64,000 nt of DNA, from contig CACLRR010000002.1 of assembly GCA_902609415.1 (NCBI GenBank), positions 1-64,000 of the forward strand, written 5' to 3'. This document shows positions 36,403 to 46,437 of this stretch, one piece after another. The DNA is from an uncultured Chlamydiae bacterium (lineage in GTDB: Bacteria; Chlamydiota; Chlamydiia; Chlamydiales; CACLRR01). Both the position numbers and the translations under genes were made by a program. Positions within the stretch are counted from its first letter, which is position 1; each line of letters begins with the position of its first letter. The notes below the pieces were generated by a model. That model was not told the DNA's origin. It ran no database searches and saw only the letters and a program-made list of their open reading frames with translations.

Positions 36403-39026
36403 AGATTGTCTATTTGGGTTTGGAAGGTTTTAAGAAGAGTATCTATATTTTTTGGCGCAGTGCCGCCTGCTTGAGCGCTCATCTCTTTGCCACCTCCTGA
36501 TCCACCAACAAGGGGAGCTAATTTTGTGATAAAATCTCTTGCACTTAATCCATTTTCGATCAAAGTTTTGCTCACCTTATTGATAATAAAGCAAGCACCT
36601 TCTGTTTCAGAGCAGAGTAGTATTATGCTTTTAGGTATTTCTGCAACAAGAGTAGATGCAAGAGATGAGAGCTCTCCTTTATCGAGATCAAGTTTTTTGG
36701 CAATATACTGACCGTACTTAAAAGGGGTTGCTTGTTTTTTTAATTCATTTTTTGTTTGTTCTAAATACTGTTTACGCATCATTTTATGTTCTTTTTTAAT
36801 CTTGTCTCCTTGCTCTAAGATTTTAGTAAGTTGGGCTTCTATTTTGGCTCTAGAGGTTTTTAATTTACCTTCTAGTGCAAGGAGAATTTTGTCATGAGAG
36901 GATACTATCTCAAGAGCATTTACTGATGTTACTGCTTCAATTCTCCTTACTCCTGATGCTATGGAGGATTCACTTATGATCTTAAAGAGTCCTAGTTGGC
37001 AGAGATAACTTACATGTGTTCCACCACATAATTCTTTAGAGAAATCACCAACAGAAACAACTCGTACTTTTTCTCCATACTTATCACCAAAGAATTGGAT
37101 GATCTGTGGATCATTTTGTATAGCACTATAGTCCACAATTTTAGTTGAAACTCTAGAGTTTTCAAAGATTTTTTGATTAATCATCTTTTCGATGTTGAAA
37201 AGTTCTTCTTTTGAAAGAGCATTACGGTGGGAGAAGTCAAAACGTAGCCGCTCTTTTTCAACTAGAGATCCTGCTTGTTTTATATGTGGACCGAGAATTT
37301 CTCTAAGAGCAAAGTGTAGAAGGTGAGTAGCAGTATGATTATTTGCAATGAGATTTCTATTTTCTGTATCTATTGTTGCACAAATAGGCTCTCCTAGGAT
37401 CAAGGAACCTTCGGTCAGTTTTCCATAGTGCGAAATAAGGCCAGTATAGGGAGAGGTAGTAGAAGAGACAATGAATTTACAGTTCTTGTGAGTTAATATC
37501 CCAATATCACCTGACTGTCCTCCCATTTCAGCATAAAAAGGGGTTTTATCTAGTATAATTTGTGCAGATTCCCCTTCATTTAATGATTCAATTTCTTTGC
37601 CATCCTTGATAATGGCAAGAATGGTAGAATTTTCTTTGCTTTCTGTATAGCCATTGAATTCACTAGGGCCAACCTTTTCAAGAAGCTCTTTGTATGCTGT
37701 GGAGGAGACCTCCTGAGCATGAGATTTATGCGCTTTTTTTGAGAGGTCTTTTGCTTTTTGTTCTAGAAGTTGAAATGTTTCTAGGCCAACTTCTAGATGA
37801 TGATCTTTTGCAAGTAGAAGAATTTCGTCTATAGGGAAACCATAGGTGTCTTTGAGTTTAAAGGCATCTTTGCCTGAGATCTGATGGTCTTTGTTATTTT
37901 TAGCAGTATCAATGATTTTAGTAAGAATGGAGCCACCACGTCTTAAGGTTTTAAGGAAGGCTTCTTCCTCAGCATGTAGGATGTTTGTTATCTTATCCTT
38001 AGCAAGGTTAAGCTCATTATAATCATTACCCATTAGATCAATTAGAGTGGGGAGAAGTTTTCCTAAGAAAGGCTCATTAAGTCCTAATTGTCTTGCATAG
38101 CGTACAGCTCTTCGTAGGATTTTCCTTAGGACATAGCCACGTTCTGTATTACTTGGTACTGCGCCATCTGCAATAGCAAAGCTAAGAGTACGTATATGAT
38201 CAGAAATAACGTGATAGGCTTCCTTCTTGTTACTTGTTTTATAGCTCGAGTGTGTGATTTTTTCGATCGAATGAATTAACTCTTGGAATAGGTCAATTTC
38301 AAAGAGGTTGTCAACATTCATTTTTAGTGAGACAACTCTTTCTAGGCCCATCCCAGTATCAACAGAGGGTTTAGGAAGTTCTGTTTTCCGTCCTTCTTGG
38401 TTTTGATTATATTGCATGAAGACAAGATTCCAAAATTCAAAGAAGCGCTCACCTTCAGTATCATCAAGTGGTGAGGTAGCATTGCCATATTTAGATCCCC
38501 TGTCTATAAATAGCTCAGTACATGGCCCACAAGGACCTGCCATGCCCATTGACCAGAAGTTGTCAGAGCCGCTAATTCTAACAATTCTTTTTTCTGGGAG
38601 ATGCTTTTTCCAGATCGCATAGGCTTCCTCATCTGTGTGATATACAGAGACATAAATTTTATCACTTTCTAGTTTAAGGTGATTGACACTAAAATCCCAT
38701 GCCATATCGATAGCCTCTTGCTTAAAGTAATCGCCAAATGAGAAGTTTCCTAACATTTCAAAAAAGGTGAGGTGTCTTGAGGTGTGACCTACATTCTCTA
38801 AATCATTGTGTTTGCCGCCAACCCTAACACATTTTTGAGAAGAACAGCAGCGGGAGTATTCTAGTTTGCTCTCTCCGAGAAAGACATCCTTGAATTGATT
38901 CATTCCTGCATTTGTAAAAAGTAGAGTTGGGTCTTCATAGGGAATTACGAGAGAGGAGGGGGCAACAAAATGGTGTTTTTCCTCAAAGTAATCTAAAAAA
39001 GCTTTTCGAATCTCTTTTGTATGCAT
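36399..39026 (-). CDS. alaS: Alanyl-tRNA synthetase
   Basis: The 875-residue protein has the AlaRS layout. The aminoacylation core carries LFTNAGMNQFKDVFLG and VSLKMNVDNLFE. The editing domain has the HTATHLLHFALRE and LCGGTHV zinc motifs, and the C-terminal C-Ala domain includes the GGSGGGKEMSAQAGG segment. It charges tRNA-Ala and clears mischarged Ser and Gly. mfd follows directly with a four-base overlap. Length matches the bacterial norm. Confidence 0.98.
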   Translation of the reverse strand: MHTKEIRKAFLDYFEEKHHFVAPSSLVIPYEDPTLLFTNAGMNQFKDVFLGESKLEYSRCCSSQKCVRVGGKHNDLENVGHTSRHLTFFEMLGNFSFGDYFKQEAIDMAWDFSVNHLKLESDKIYVSVYHTDEEAYAIWKKHLPEKRIVRISGSDNFWSMGMAGPCGPCTELFIDRGSKYGNATSPLDDTEGERFFEFWNLVFMQYNQNQEGRKTELPKPSVDTGMGLERVVSLKMNVDNLFEIDLFQELIHSIEKITHSSYKTSNKKEAYHVISDHIRTLSFAIADGAVPSNTERGYVLRKILRRAVRYARQLGLNEPFLGKLLPTLIDLMGNDYNELNLAKDKITNILHAEEEAFLKTLRRGGSILTKIIDTAKNNKDHQISGKDAFKLKDTYGFPIDEILLLAKDHHLEVGLETFQLLEQKAKDLSKKAHKSHAQEVSSTAYKELLEKVGPSEFNGYTESKENSTILAIIKDGKEIESLNEGESAQIILDKTPFYAEMGGQSGDIGILTHKNCKFIVSSTTSPYTGLISHYGKLTEGSLILGEPICATIDTENRNLIANNHTATHLLHFALREILGPHIKQAGSLVEKERLRFDFSHRNALSKEELFNIEKMINQKIFENSRVSTKIVDYSAIQNDPQIIQFFGDKYGEKVRVVSVGDFSKELCGGTHVSYLCQLGLFKIISESSIASGVRRIEAVTSVNALEIVSSHDKILLALEGKLKTSRAKIEAQLTKILEQGDKIKKEHKMMRKQYLEQTKNELKKQATPFKYGQYIAKKLDLDKGELSSLASTLVAEIPKSIILLCSETEGACFIINKVSKTLIENGLSARDFITKLAPLVGGSGGGKEMSAQAGGTAPKNIDTLLKTFQTQIDNL

Positions 39027-39194
39027 TTTAACTCCCTAATTAAAATAAGAAGCATACGAGAGCCCAACTTTTCTTTCGATCTTTATTTTCATACAGTTGC
39101 AGTTTGTAAAAACTTAATTTTAAACAATTAATAAGTTGATATTAAGTATTAATTAAAATACAATTATATTTATTATTAATAATTTAGGTGTTTT

Positions 39195-39563
39195 ATGGAT
39201 TTATTTAATTATTTGAGTGATAGAGGGAGTACACCACAACAAATGGCTTTTAAGCTCGGTGGATTAGCAGGTACAGGAGCAATTATGGTTCATGGACTTC
39301 CATTAATAACTCCAATTGCAGTAAACGCAATATCAGGATACCTAACAACAATTGTACCTGATTTTGCTGCAACTGTAATATCAAATGCCACAGTGTATAT
39401 TGTGATAGGAGCCACTGTGCCTACTGTAGTAAGTTCACTGAGCTCTGCTGGGAAAAAAATGGGTGAAGTTACATCACTCGGTGCTTTCAACGGAGTTTCA
39501 GGTCTAGCTGTTAGGGTTAAGGATCTATCTCATAAAGTAGTTACCTCTTTAAAAGGGGTCTAA
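39195..39563 (+). CDS. Small hydrophobic protein, possible Inc-like
   Basis: The 122-residue protein has about 60 hydrophobic residues (25-85) that could form two or three membrane helices, with a short soluble N-terminus and an amphipathic C-terminal tail. No signal peptide cleavage is obvious and no relative is recognised. It stands alone after the divergent alaS gene in AT-rich DNA. The bilobed hydrophobic pattern is shared by chlamydial Inc proteins, but holins or other small membrane proteins look similar. Confidence 0.5.
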   Translation: MDLFNYLSDRGSTPQQMAFKLGGLAGTGAIMVHGLPLITPIAVNAISGYLTTIVPDFAATVISNATVYIVIGATVPTVVSSLSSAGKKMGEVTSLGAFNGVSGLAVRVKDLSHKVVTSLKGV

Positions 39564-39662
39564 AAGAGTAGTCTACAGAAGTTGTAAAGGCAAACACCAA
39601 TAGGCGATCAAGAAGAAAGGATAAGGGTTTTTTATCACAAGTGATTGATAATTAGATAATAA

Positions 39663-39691
39663 TTGACAAATTAAATTTATTATGTTATAAT
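39663..39691 (+). promoter_or_regulatory. Consensus sigma-66/70 promoter
   Basis: TTGACA at 39663-39668 and TATAAT at 39686-39691 are both perfect consensus hexamers with the ideal 17-base spacer, 30 bases ahead of the 39721 start. Strong constitutive transcription of the downstream gene is expected. Confidence 0.85.
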
Positions 39692-39720
39692 GCTCTTGCT
39701 TTAACAACGTGGGGGTAAAT

Positions 39721-40899
39721 ATGTCTTCAGTTATTACGGCTAGATCGTATCCTATAGTATCCGACGCCAGAACATTACAAAGCGTTGAAAATAAGGTAGA
39801 TACCGAAAAAGTAGCTACTGTTGCAAAGGAAGTTTTTGCACAAAAACAGGCTAATTTTGCTACTGCAGATGCCAATTTAGCAGAAAAGTATCCTAAAGCT
39901 CTTGTTGGCGGTGATGTCTTTACTTCAATGTACTTAATTCTTTCTGGCCTTAGTCGTTTTTCTAAGGTTATGCAGATTATTCCTATGTTGTCTACTGCAC
40001 TTACCATATGTGGCGTTATTGGTGGTGCAATTAATATTGGTGTAGCCGCTGTTTGTTTTAAAGAGTCTATGAAGGCATTTGGAAATAAAGCCTATTTTCA
40101 GGGTGTCAAGCTTATGATTGATACCCTTTTATTGGGTGCGATTGGCGCCTTTATGATGATTGTTCCGATAGCTTCAAAGATAGGCTTAGGTGCATTAAGT
40201 ACATTTATTGCAGCAAATCCTTTTGTATTACCTGTATTATTTTTTGTTCTTATGGCTCCTACAATGATTGAGCTAGTTATGAGAATGAAAGATCGCTATC
40301 AGCATAATAATGTAGGGGATCTACTTGGATTAGACGAGATAACAACCCAGATAGAAAAAAAAGAATTTAATGCAGAAAAGTGGTTACAAGATCACATTCA
40401 ACTTCAGACCTTCAGCAGGGGAAATGAACGGGAGATTGTAGAGCATGTAAGTGGGATTTTAGAAAATTATGCAGAAAAAACTGGTGTAGAAGCAGCTATA
40501 CCTGCATTTAATCTAATACAACATATTCTTGAAATGGCTGCAAAGGACAAAGAGATAAAAAAAGAGGAATACGAGAAGCTCCTTGCCGAGGTAGATAATG
40601 TGAAGAAGGAAATCAAGAAATGGGATAGGACGATTAATTTAAGGGTATTTCAGCAGTGCCTTTATATCTTTACTACAATAGCTTCCTTAGTTGGAGTTTT
40701 GCCAATGTTTAGAACAGAAGGTTTTCGCGCTATGGTTGACTTTGTAATGGGAGCAGCAAATGTTTTACCTACATATCTTGATTTAAAGTTTCCCTATCAG
40801 AGAAATACTCCATACATAGTAAAGTCGGTTGATATTGATGAGGTGGTAGCAGCTTTAAAGGTCCCAAAGACAATGCGTAGTAGTAAAGATGCAGCTTAG
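39721..40899 (+). CDS. Hypothetical membrane protein with coiled-coil region
   Basis: The 392-residue protein starts at ATG 39721 after GGGGGTAAAT. A polar Ser/Thr-rich N-terminus of about 65 residues without signal peptide is followed by several membrane helices (about 75-185). A charged helical middle (about 190-300) includes a coiled coil, and another hydrophobic pair lies near 310-345. I do not recognise a family. A perfect consensus promoter drives it, so it is probably abundant. The lack of signal peptide with central hydrophobic lobes fits a type III secreted inclusion-membrane protein, but an inner-membrane protein is equally possible. Confidence 0.6.
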   Translation: MSSVITARSYPIVSDARTLQSVENKVDTEKVATVAKEVFAQKQANFATADANLAEKYPKALVGGDVFTSMYLILSGLSRFSKVMQIIPMLSTALTICGVIGGAINIGVAAVCFKESMKAFGNKAYFQGVKLMIDTLLLGAIGAFMMIVPIASKIGLGALSTFIAANPFVLPVLFFVLMAPTMIELVMRMKDRYQHNNVGDLLGLDEITTQIEKKEFNAEKWLQDHIQLQTFSRGNEREIVEHVSGILENYAEKTGVEAAIPAFNLIQHILEMAAKDKEIKKEEYEKLLAEVDNVKKEIKKWDRTINLRVFQQCLYIFTTIASLVGVLPMFRTEGFRAMVDFVMGAANVLPTYLDLKFPYQRNTPYIVKSVDIDEVVAALKVPKTMRSSKDAA

Positions 40900-40970
40900 T
40901 TGCACTAAAATATTCTTTGCATAATTCGCATGATGATGTATCTTTTACTCTTTATAATGAGGGTGAAAAG

Positions 40971-43019
40971 ATGGTGGCAAAGGTAGATAATTTACAGGAT
41001 TTAAAATTGATGGCAAAGACGCTTAGAGCGTTATCTTTGGATGCAGTACAAACAGCAAATTCAGGCCATCCTGGTCTTCCTCTTGGGTGTGCTGAGTTGA
41101 TGGCATACCTATATCTTTCGTCTGATTTTAGATTTCATTCAGGCGATCCTTGTTGGTTAGCCAGGGATCAGTTTGTATTATCTGCAGGTCATGGATCTGC
41201 ATTGTTATATTCAGCTTTACACCTAATGGAATATGATATCTCCTTGGAAGATCTAAAACAATTTAGACAGTTGGATTCAAAGTGTCCAGGACATCCAGAA
41301 TTTCATATAGAATGTGGTGTTGAAGCAACCACAGGTCCACTAGGTCAGGGACTTGCAAATGCTGTGGGAATGGCAGTACATGCAAAAATGATGGAAGGTA
41401 GATTTGGTGAATTATTTAAAAAGAAGGTGTATGCTTTAGCTGGTGATGGCTGTTTAATGGAAGGAATATCCCATGAAGCACTCTCTTTTGCAGGACATTA
41501 TAATCTTGATAACCTTGTTATAATTTATGATTATAACCGGATAACTCTTGATGCTGACTATAGTGTTTCATGTAGTGATGCTGTAAAAGAAAGGATGAAA
41601 GGTCACAACTTTGATGTGATTGAAATTTCTGATGGGAATAGTATTGAAGCTATTGCAGAAGGTTTTGCTCAGTTGGAAAAACAGACAAGACCAGTTATTA
41701 TTATCTTGAAGACAACGATTGGTTTGGGATTAAGTCCAAAGTTAGCAGGAACTCATTTTGCTCATGGAGCACCTGCAGGAGCGGAGGAAGTGGCTAATTT
41801 CAAGAAATCGAACGGATTAAATCCTGATCAATTTTTTTATGTGCCTGCGTCTCTTAAGGAAATTATTGCTGAGAAGAGTGAAAAAAATAGAGCGGAATAC
41901 GAGAAATGGATGGGTGAGTTTTCTATCTGGAAACAGGAGAATCCAACAGAAGCAAAGATGTTTGATTTGATGGATAAAAAGACAGATGCTTATAAGAATA
42001 ATATTGATCAGGTTGCAGAGGATTTAAAAGCACTTTATTCAAATGAGCCGGATGCCTTGAGGTCGGTGCATGGCAAAGCTTTGCAAATTCTTGCAGATAG
42101 ACTACCACAGCTTATTGGTGGTTCTGCTGATCTCTCTGCATCTGATAAGAGTCGCCTTAATGATTATGAGAGTGTGACCCGTGATAATTTTGGTCACGAA
42201 GCGCGCAATATTCCTTTTGGAGTCAGAGAATTTGCTATGGCTGCTATAACCAATGCAATAGCTGCACAAGGGATGTTTATTTCTTTTTGCGCTACATTTT
42301 TTACTTTTTCAGATTACATGAGAAATGCTGTTCGCTTAGCAGCACTCTCACACTACCCTTCCATATTTGTATATACACATGATTCAATTTTTGTTGGTGA
42401 GGATGGACCAACCCATCAGCCAATTGAGCACTTAGCATCTTTAAGAGCTATGCCCAATCTTATTGTTTTTAGGCCTTGTGACTCATATGAAGTGGCCGCA
42501 GTCTGGACATGGATATTGAATAATCAAAAAGGACCAGTAGCTATTGTATTGACTAGACAGAAGGTTGCTGTTGCTACAGAAAATGAGAACTTCTCATATG
42601 AGGATACTGTTGCAAAGGGAGCCTATGTTATTCGTGATTTTAATCCAAGTGAGGAGAAAGAGACACATGAAGTGCGCTTATTTGCTTCTGGTTCAGAGGT
42701 GTCACTAGCAATAGATGTAGCAAGGTATCTAGTGAGCGACAAAGGATGTCGATGTAAAGTGGTATCTGTAACATCATTTGAGCTTTTTGATAAGCTTTCA
42801 GATAAAGAACAGCAGTCTATCCTAGGTAAAGAGGAAAATGTCAGACGGATCTCGATTGAGGCTGCATCTACATTTGGTTGGAATAAATTTGTAAGTAATG
42901 GACTAATGATTGGGATTGATACTTTTGGGCATTCAGCTAAGGCTATTGATATTCAGGAGAAAGTAGGACTTACAGTAGATCACATTATAAGAAGATACAA
43001 CGAACACAAGTGGACATAA
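40971..43019 (+). CDS. tkt: Transketolase
   Basis: The protein of about 682 residues has the three transketolase domains. The N-terminal thiamine-diphosphate domain has SGHPGLPLGCAEL and GDGCLMEGISHEA, the pyrimidine domain has GPTHQPIEHLASLRAMPN, and a C-terminal domain follows. It moves two-carbon units in the pentose phosphate pathway. I chose ATG 40971, preceded by GAGGGTGAAAAG; the TTG at 40917 would add 18 residues absent from the family. hemE begins one base after its stop. In C. trachomatis the transketolase gene also lies near alaS, mfd and hemE. Confidence 0.96.
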   Translation: MVAKVDNLQDLKLMAKTLRALSLDAVQTANSGHPGLPLGCAELMAYLYLSSDFRFHSGDPCWLARDQFVLSAGHGSALLYSALHLMEYDISLEDLKQFRQLDSKCPGHPEFHIECGVEATTGPLGQGLANAVGMAVHAKMMEGRFGELFKKKVYALAGDGCLMEGISHEALSFAGHYNLDNLVIIYDYNRITLDADYSVSCSDAVKERMKGHNFDVIEISDGNSIEAIAEGFAQLEKQTRPVIIILKTTIGLGLSPKLAGTHFAHGAPAGAEEVANFKKSNGLNPDQFFYVPASLKEIIAEKSEKNRAEYEKWMGEFSIWKQENPTEAKMFDLMDKKTDAYKNNIDQVAEDLKALYSNEPDALRSVHGKALQILADRLPQLIGGSADLSASDKSRLNDYESVTRDNFGHEARNIPFGVREFAMAAITNAIAAQGMFISFCATFFTFSDYMRNAVRLAALSHYPSIFVYTHDSIFVGEDGPTHQPIEHLASLRAMPNLIVFRPCDSYEVAAVWTWILNNQKGPVAIVLTRQKVAVATENENFSYEDTVAKGAYVIRDFNPSEEKETHEVRLFASGSEVSLAIDVARYLVSDKGCRCKVVSVTSFELFDKLSDKEQQSILGKEENVRRISIEAASTFGWNKFVSNGLMIGIDTFGHSAKAIDIQEKVGLTVDHIIRRYNEHKWT

Positions 43020-43020
43020 T

Positions 43021-43986
43021 ATGCCTTTTATTGAGGCATTAAGAGCAAGTAATCATACAGGAACTATCCCTTCTTGGTTTATGAGACAGGCAGGGAGATA
43101 TTTACCAAGTTATCAGAGAATTAGGTCTAGATATTCTCTAAGTCATATGTTTTATGACGAGGAGTTAATAGTAAAGATAACTCAGCTTCCACTTAACCAG
43201 TTTCCCTTAGATGCAGCAATTGTTTTTTCAGATATTCTCCTAGTATTAGAGACTTTAGGGTGTAGGGTGAGCTATATCGATGGAGTTGGTCCTAGGATAG
43301 ATGTTAAAAGGGATCATGATGGGTATCCGTTGTTTGAACAATGCCTAGATGTAAATGATTATTTTTCATTTTTGAAAAGAGCAATTGTAGGGCTAAAGGA
43401 AGAATTAGATGTGCCTTTAATCGGATTTGTAGGAGGTCCATATACTGTATTATCCTATTTATTTAAGGATAGAAAGCTTCCTAATGATAGAAAGAGAGTT
43501 GACCTATTATTAAAGCAGGTCACCTCAAAAATAGAACAACTAGCGCTACTTCAGGAAGACGCAGGCGTTGATGCTTTTCAGATTTTTGATACTTGGGCTG
43601 GACATCTTCCTGATGATCTTTATCATAGATACTCTCTTGATCCTTGTAAGAAGATAGCACTAAATATTCCTACCCTCTATTTTTCATTGAATGCAGGAAA
43701 GAGAGCTAGGATGATTCTTGATAACTTAGAACCTACAGGAATTAGTTTAGGTGATAACGATTGTTTAGTGAAAATGAGAGAGGTAGCTAGAGCTCAGGTA
43801 GTTCTGCAAGGAAATCTTGATCCTAAACTTGTTTTGCACTCTAAGAAAGAAGCTATAGAGAAAGTTAAAAGAATTAAGGAGGTAATGAAAAATGATCCAG
43901 CCTTTATTTTCAACTTCTCTCATGGCGTATTACCGAAGACCCCTGTTGAAAATATCAGAGCTATTTTCGAGGAGCTTAAGAGATGA
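43021..43986 (+). CDS. hemE: Uroporphyrinogen decarboxylase
   Basis: The 321-residue protein opens with the HemE signature PSWFMRQAGRYLPSYQ, where the arginine binds substrate carboxylates. It also has the conserved AAIVFSDILLV with the catalytic aspartate and GFVGGPYTVLSY. It decarboxylates uroporphyrinogen III to coproporphyrinogen III. It abuts the transketolase stop and overlaps hemG by four bases (ATGA), forming a tkt-hemE-hemG unit. No hemN lies between hemE and hemG here, whereas I recall one at this place in C. trachomatis. Confidence 0.96.
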   Translation: MPFIEALRASNHTGTIPSWFMRQAGRYLPSYQRIRSRYSLSHMFYDEELIVKITQLPLNQFPLDAAIVFSDILLVLETLGCRVSYIDGVGPRIDVKRDHDGYPLFEQCLDVNDYFSFLKRAIVGLKEELDVPLIGFVGGPYTVLSYLFKDRKLPNDRKRVDLLLKQVTSKIEQLALLQEDAGVDAFQIFDTWAGHLPDDLYHRYSLDPCKKIALNIPTLYFSLNAGKRARMILDNLEPTGISLGDNDCLVKMREVARAQVVLQGNLDPKLVLHSKKEAIEKVKRIKEVMKNDPAFIFNFSHGVLPKTPVENIRAIFEELKR

Positions 43987-45185
43987 GAATAGCGATTGTA
44001 GGAGGTGGGATATCAGGTCTTTCTCTTGCATATTATTTAAGAAAGGCACACCCCTTGGCAAAAATTGATCTCTATGAAAAGGAAGAGAGATTAGGGGGGG
44101 TAATAGATAGTATTACTGAAGAGGTTTTTTTTTTTGAGAAGGGACCAAGAACATTTCTCACAAAAAAAAGTTGTGAACTTTTAACCTTAATGGGGGAATT
44201 AGGCCTTGAGGATCAGATCATATATGCAGATAACAAAGCTAATACGCGCTACATATGGACTGGTGACACCAAATTAAAAGTTCCCACAACTCTTTTTGAA
44301 GCTATTAGATCTCCTTTAACAAAAGGGATGTTTAAATCGTTGATAACAGAGTGGTCTAGACCCACTATTTGTGAGGATGAATCCATCGAGCAGTTTTTTA
44401 ACCGCCGTATAGGTTGTAGTTTAACAGAGAGTTTGATTAGGCCCATGGTATATGGAATATACGGAGCGGATATTTCAGAACTTTCTATAAAACATACTTT
44501 TTCTAAATTAAAGGATTTTGAGATAAACAACGGCTCACTTACTGCTGGATTACTCACACAAAAAAGAAAAAAAAGGCCGATGGGATCATTATTTACTGTA
44601 AAATTAGGACTTACACACTTTATTCATAAATTATCAAAGAAATCGGATGCTAGGATATATCTTAATGAATCTATAGATAAAATTAGTCAAAATGAAAGTT
44701 TTGTGAAGGTGGAAACTTCCTTACAACAAGAGGAGTATGATTACCTTTTTTCCACATTAGATAAAAGTATAAAAAAGACATCTATTACAGTTTGGAATGT
44801 GGGGTATAAGTCAGGTGTAACTCTTCCAGATGCTTTTGGGATTTTAGTTAAAAACCCCACCAATCTTCTAGGTATTGTTTTTGATTCTAAAATCTTTCCT
44901 ACACAAAATAGGAGTAGAGAAGAGACTCGATTGACAGTGATGACGAAAAATAGCGCAGTTTTAATTGAAGATAGACTGGAGAGGTTACTAGGTATTAAAA
45001 AGAAGCCTGATTTTCTTGTGGTAAAAGAATATAATAATGCTCTTTTTAGACCCCAAGTGGGACATAAAAAAGAAAAAAAGAGAGATAGAAGGATACATTA
45101 TTTCTCATCCAACACCCATAGTAAGGTTTCTGTTCCAGATATCGTAAAAGAGGCAAAAAAGTATGTTGAAACACTGGTTTTATAG
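43983..45185 (+). CDS. hemG: Protoporphyrinogen oxidase, HemY/HemG flavoprotein type
   Basis: The 400-residue protein begins with the FAD dinucleotide-binding motif IVGGGISGLSLAYYLRK and continues with an LYEKEERLGGVIDS block. A middle GIYGADISELS sequence is typical of oxygen-dependent protoporphyrinogen oxidases, and the central GPRTF follows the family. It oxidises protoporphyrinogen IX to protoporphyrin IX at the membrane. At 400 residues it is somewhat short. It overlaps hemE and also overlaps the next gene by 23 bases. The usual chlamydial name is hemG although the fold is HemY. Confidence 0.9.
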   Translation: MRIAIVGGGISGLSLAYYLRKAHPLAKIDLYEKEERLGGVIDSITEEVFFFEKGPRTFLTKKSCELLTLMGELGLEDQIIYADNKANTRYIWTGDTKLKVPTTLFEAIRSPLTKGMFKSLITEWSRPTICEDESIEQFFNRRIGCSLTESLIRPMVYGIYGADISELSIKHTFSKLKDFEINNGSLTAGLLTQKRKKRPMGSLFTVKLGLTHFIHKLSKKSDARIYLNESIDKISQNESFVKVETSLQQEEYDYLFSTLDKSIKKTSITVWNVGYKSGVTLPDAFGILVKNPTNLLGIVFDSKIFPTQNRSREETRLTVMTKNSAVLIEDRLERLLGIKKKPDFLVVKEYNNALFRPQVGHKKEKKRDRRIHYFSSNTHSKVSVPDIVKEAKKYVETLVL

Positions 45186-46032
45186 TTTATTTCTTCTACC
45201 TACTTTTTTATCATCATATATTGTTTATAGTGATGAAGAATTAAATATTGTGCGAAAACTTTATCATATGGTGATAACAAAGACAGATACATCGATAAGT
45301 TTTACGTTGCAAGAGTCCACGAAAAGCAATACACCAAAAACAAAGGCAGACATTCAAATTCTGTCCGAAGATGCAACATTTTTAATGACTGATGTCAATA
45401 CTAAAGGGAGTGTAGAGTTTAAGTATCAGGTCAAAGTTAAAGGTAATCCATCTTTTAACGGAGGCTATCTACTTAATGATATTCAAATGGGACTTAGAAT
45501 GAACCGGTCAATTTATAGTGATCATTTTCTTTCCTTTCAGGCAATTCAGCTTCCATATCAAACAACAGGATCTCTTACTATGATGCCATCCCAGGTAAAT
45601 CAATCACTAAATATACAACAGATGAGAGATGGTAATAAACTTGCTTTTTGGAGTCAGATCCAAGGAGAAGATCAAATTTTTTTGAGTACTGATTATACCA
45701 GTAGATTTCTATTTTATGATTTAGATAGTTATCAGAAGACTGATTATGAGGAATTAAACCTAAGCGTGGTGGTTCGCTCTGAAGATATTAAAAATGTGAG
45801 TAATGGAAGCTTTTATTACCAGTGGTATCTTCTTATGGATCCCATCACAGCAGGTACAACGCAGGAAAAAATTGACTCAGTCAATGCAAATGCATTAGAT
45901 TACCAAAAGGTGTGGATAAATCAAGAGATCACTTTTATAGATCAGATACTTGGTCAGCAGTTAAAAGTATCTACTCGTAAGACTCTGAATGATAATAAGA
46001 AGAAACTTCAGGCAATACTAGATAGATTTTAA
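45163..46032 (+). CDS. Hypothetical secreted or periplasmic protein
   Basis: The 289-residue product starts within the end of hemG and has a signal peptide (about 1-18, LKHWFYSLFLLPTFLSS). The mature protein is rich in polar beta-type segments and ends in a helical stretch with WINQEITFIDQ. No membrane anchor follows and no family is recognised. The overlap with hemG implies translational coupling. It converges with the Cys-rich protein gene with a four-base overlap. Function unknown. Confidence 0.6.
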   Translation: MLKHWFYSLFLLPTFLSSYIVYSDEELNIVRKLYHMVITKTDTSISFTLQESTKSNTPKTKADIQILSEDATFLMTDVNTKGSVEFKYQVKVKGNPSFNGGYLLNDIQMGLRMNRSIYSDHFLSFQAIQLPYQTTGSLTMMPSQVNQSLNIQQMRDGNKLAFWSQIQGEDQIFLSTDYTSRFLFYDLDSYQKTDYEELNLSVVVRSEDIKNVSNGSFYYQWYLLMDPITAGTTQEKIDSVNANALDYQKVWINQEITFIDQILGQQLKVSTRKTLNDNKKKLQAILDRF

Positions 46033-46343
46033 ATACAGCTTTTAATTTTTTGTATGAGTTGTTTTATATCCTCTGCGGAAGGGAACGTAAGAGGCAAGCA
46101 GATAATAAATGTGTCAAATTGTTTCATGTTATAACCATCTGGTAGCTTACATCTACAATTTTTAGATGGTCTATCTACAGTAATGTGGATGGATGGAGAG
46201 TGTTTGATATATTCAGGAATATAAGCATCAGTACTACTTATATCAATAAATTCGATCTCGAATTCCGCTAGGTGTGGCTTTAAGCAATCAGTGCACTGAC
46301 AACAATTATGGGACTTAGGGTTATAGAAGTATTTTATTTCCAT
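46029..46343 (-). CDS. Small cysteine-rich protein, possibly metal binding
   Basis: The 104-residue protein has clustered cysteines: HNCCQCTDC near 13-21 and NCRCKLP near 62-68. This spacing suggests zinc or iron-sulphur binding. The body, with alternating beta and helix segments, could be a thioredoxin-like or ferredoxin-like fold, but no catalytic motif stands out. No signal peptide is present. It converges with the preceding periplasmic-protein gene. Function unknown. Confidence 0.55.
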   Translation of the reverse strand: MEIKYFYNPKSHNCCQCTDCLKPHLAEFEIEFIDISSTDAYIPEYIKHSPSIHITVDRPSKNCRCKLPDGYNMKQFDTFIICLPLTFPSAEDIKQLIQKIKSCI

Positions 46344-46437
46344 AATATTTTTTTATTTAATTATGTCATATTTATGAATTGATTTACACTCTCTATCTCT
46401 TATTGCGTTCTTTTTTTTTGTATGTCATGATAGTTTT

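Noticed and set aside
40917-40970. Extended transketolase N-terminus from TTG 40917
   Set aside because: The family starts near the later ATG 40971, which has a clear GAGGG ribosome site.
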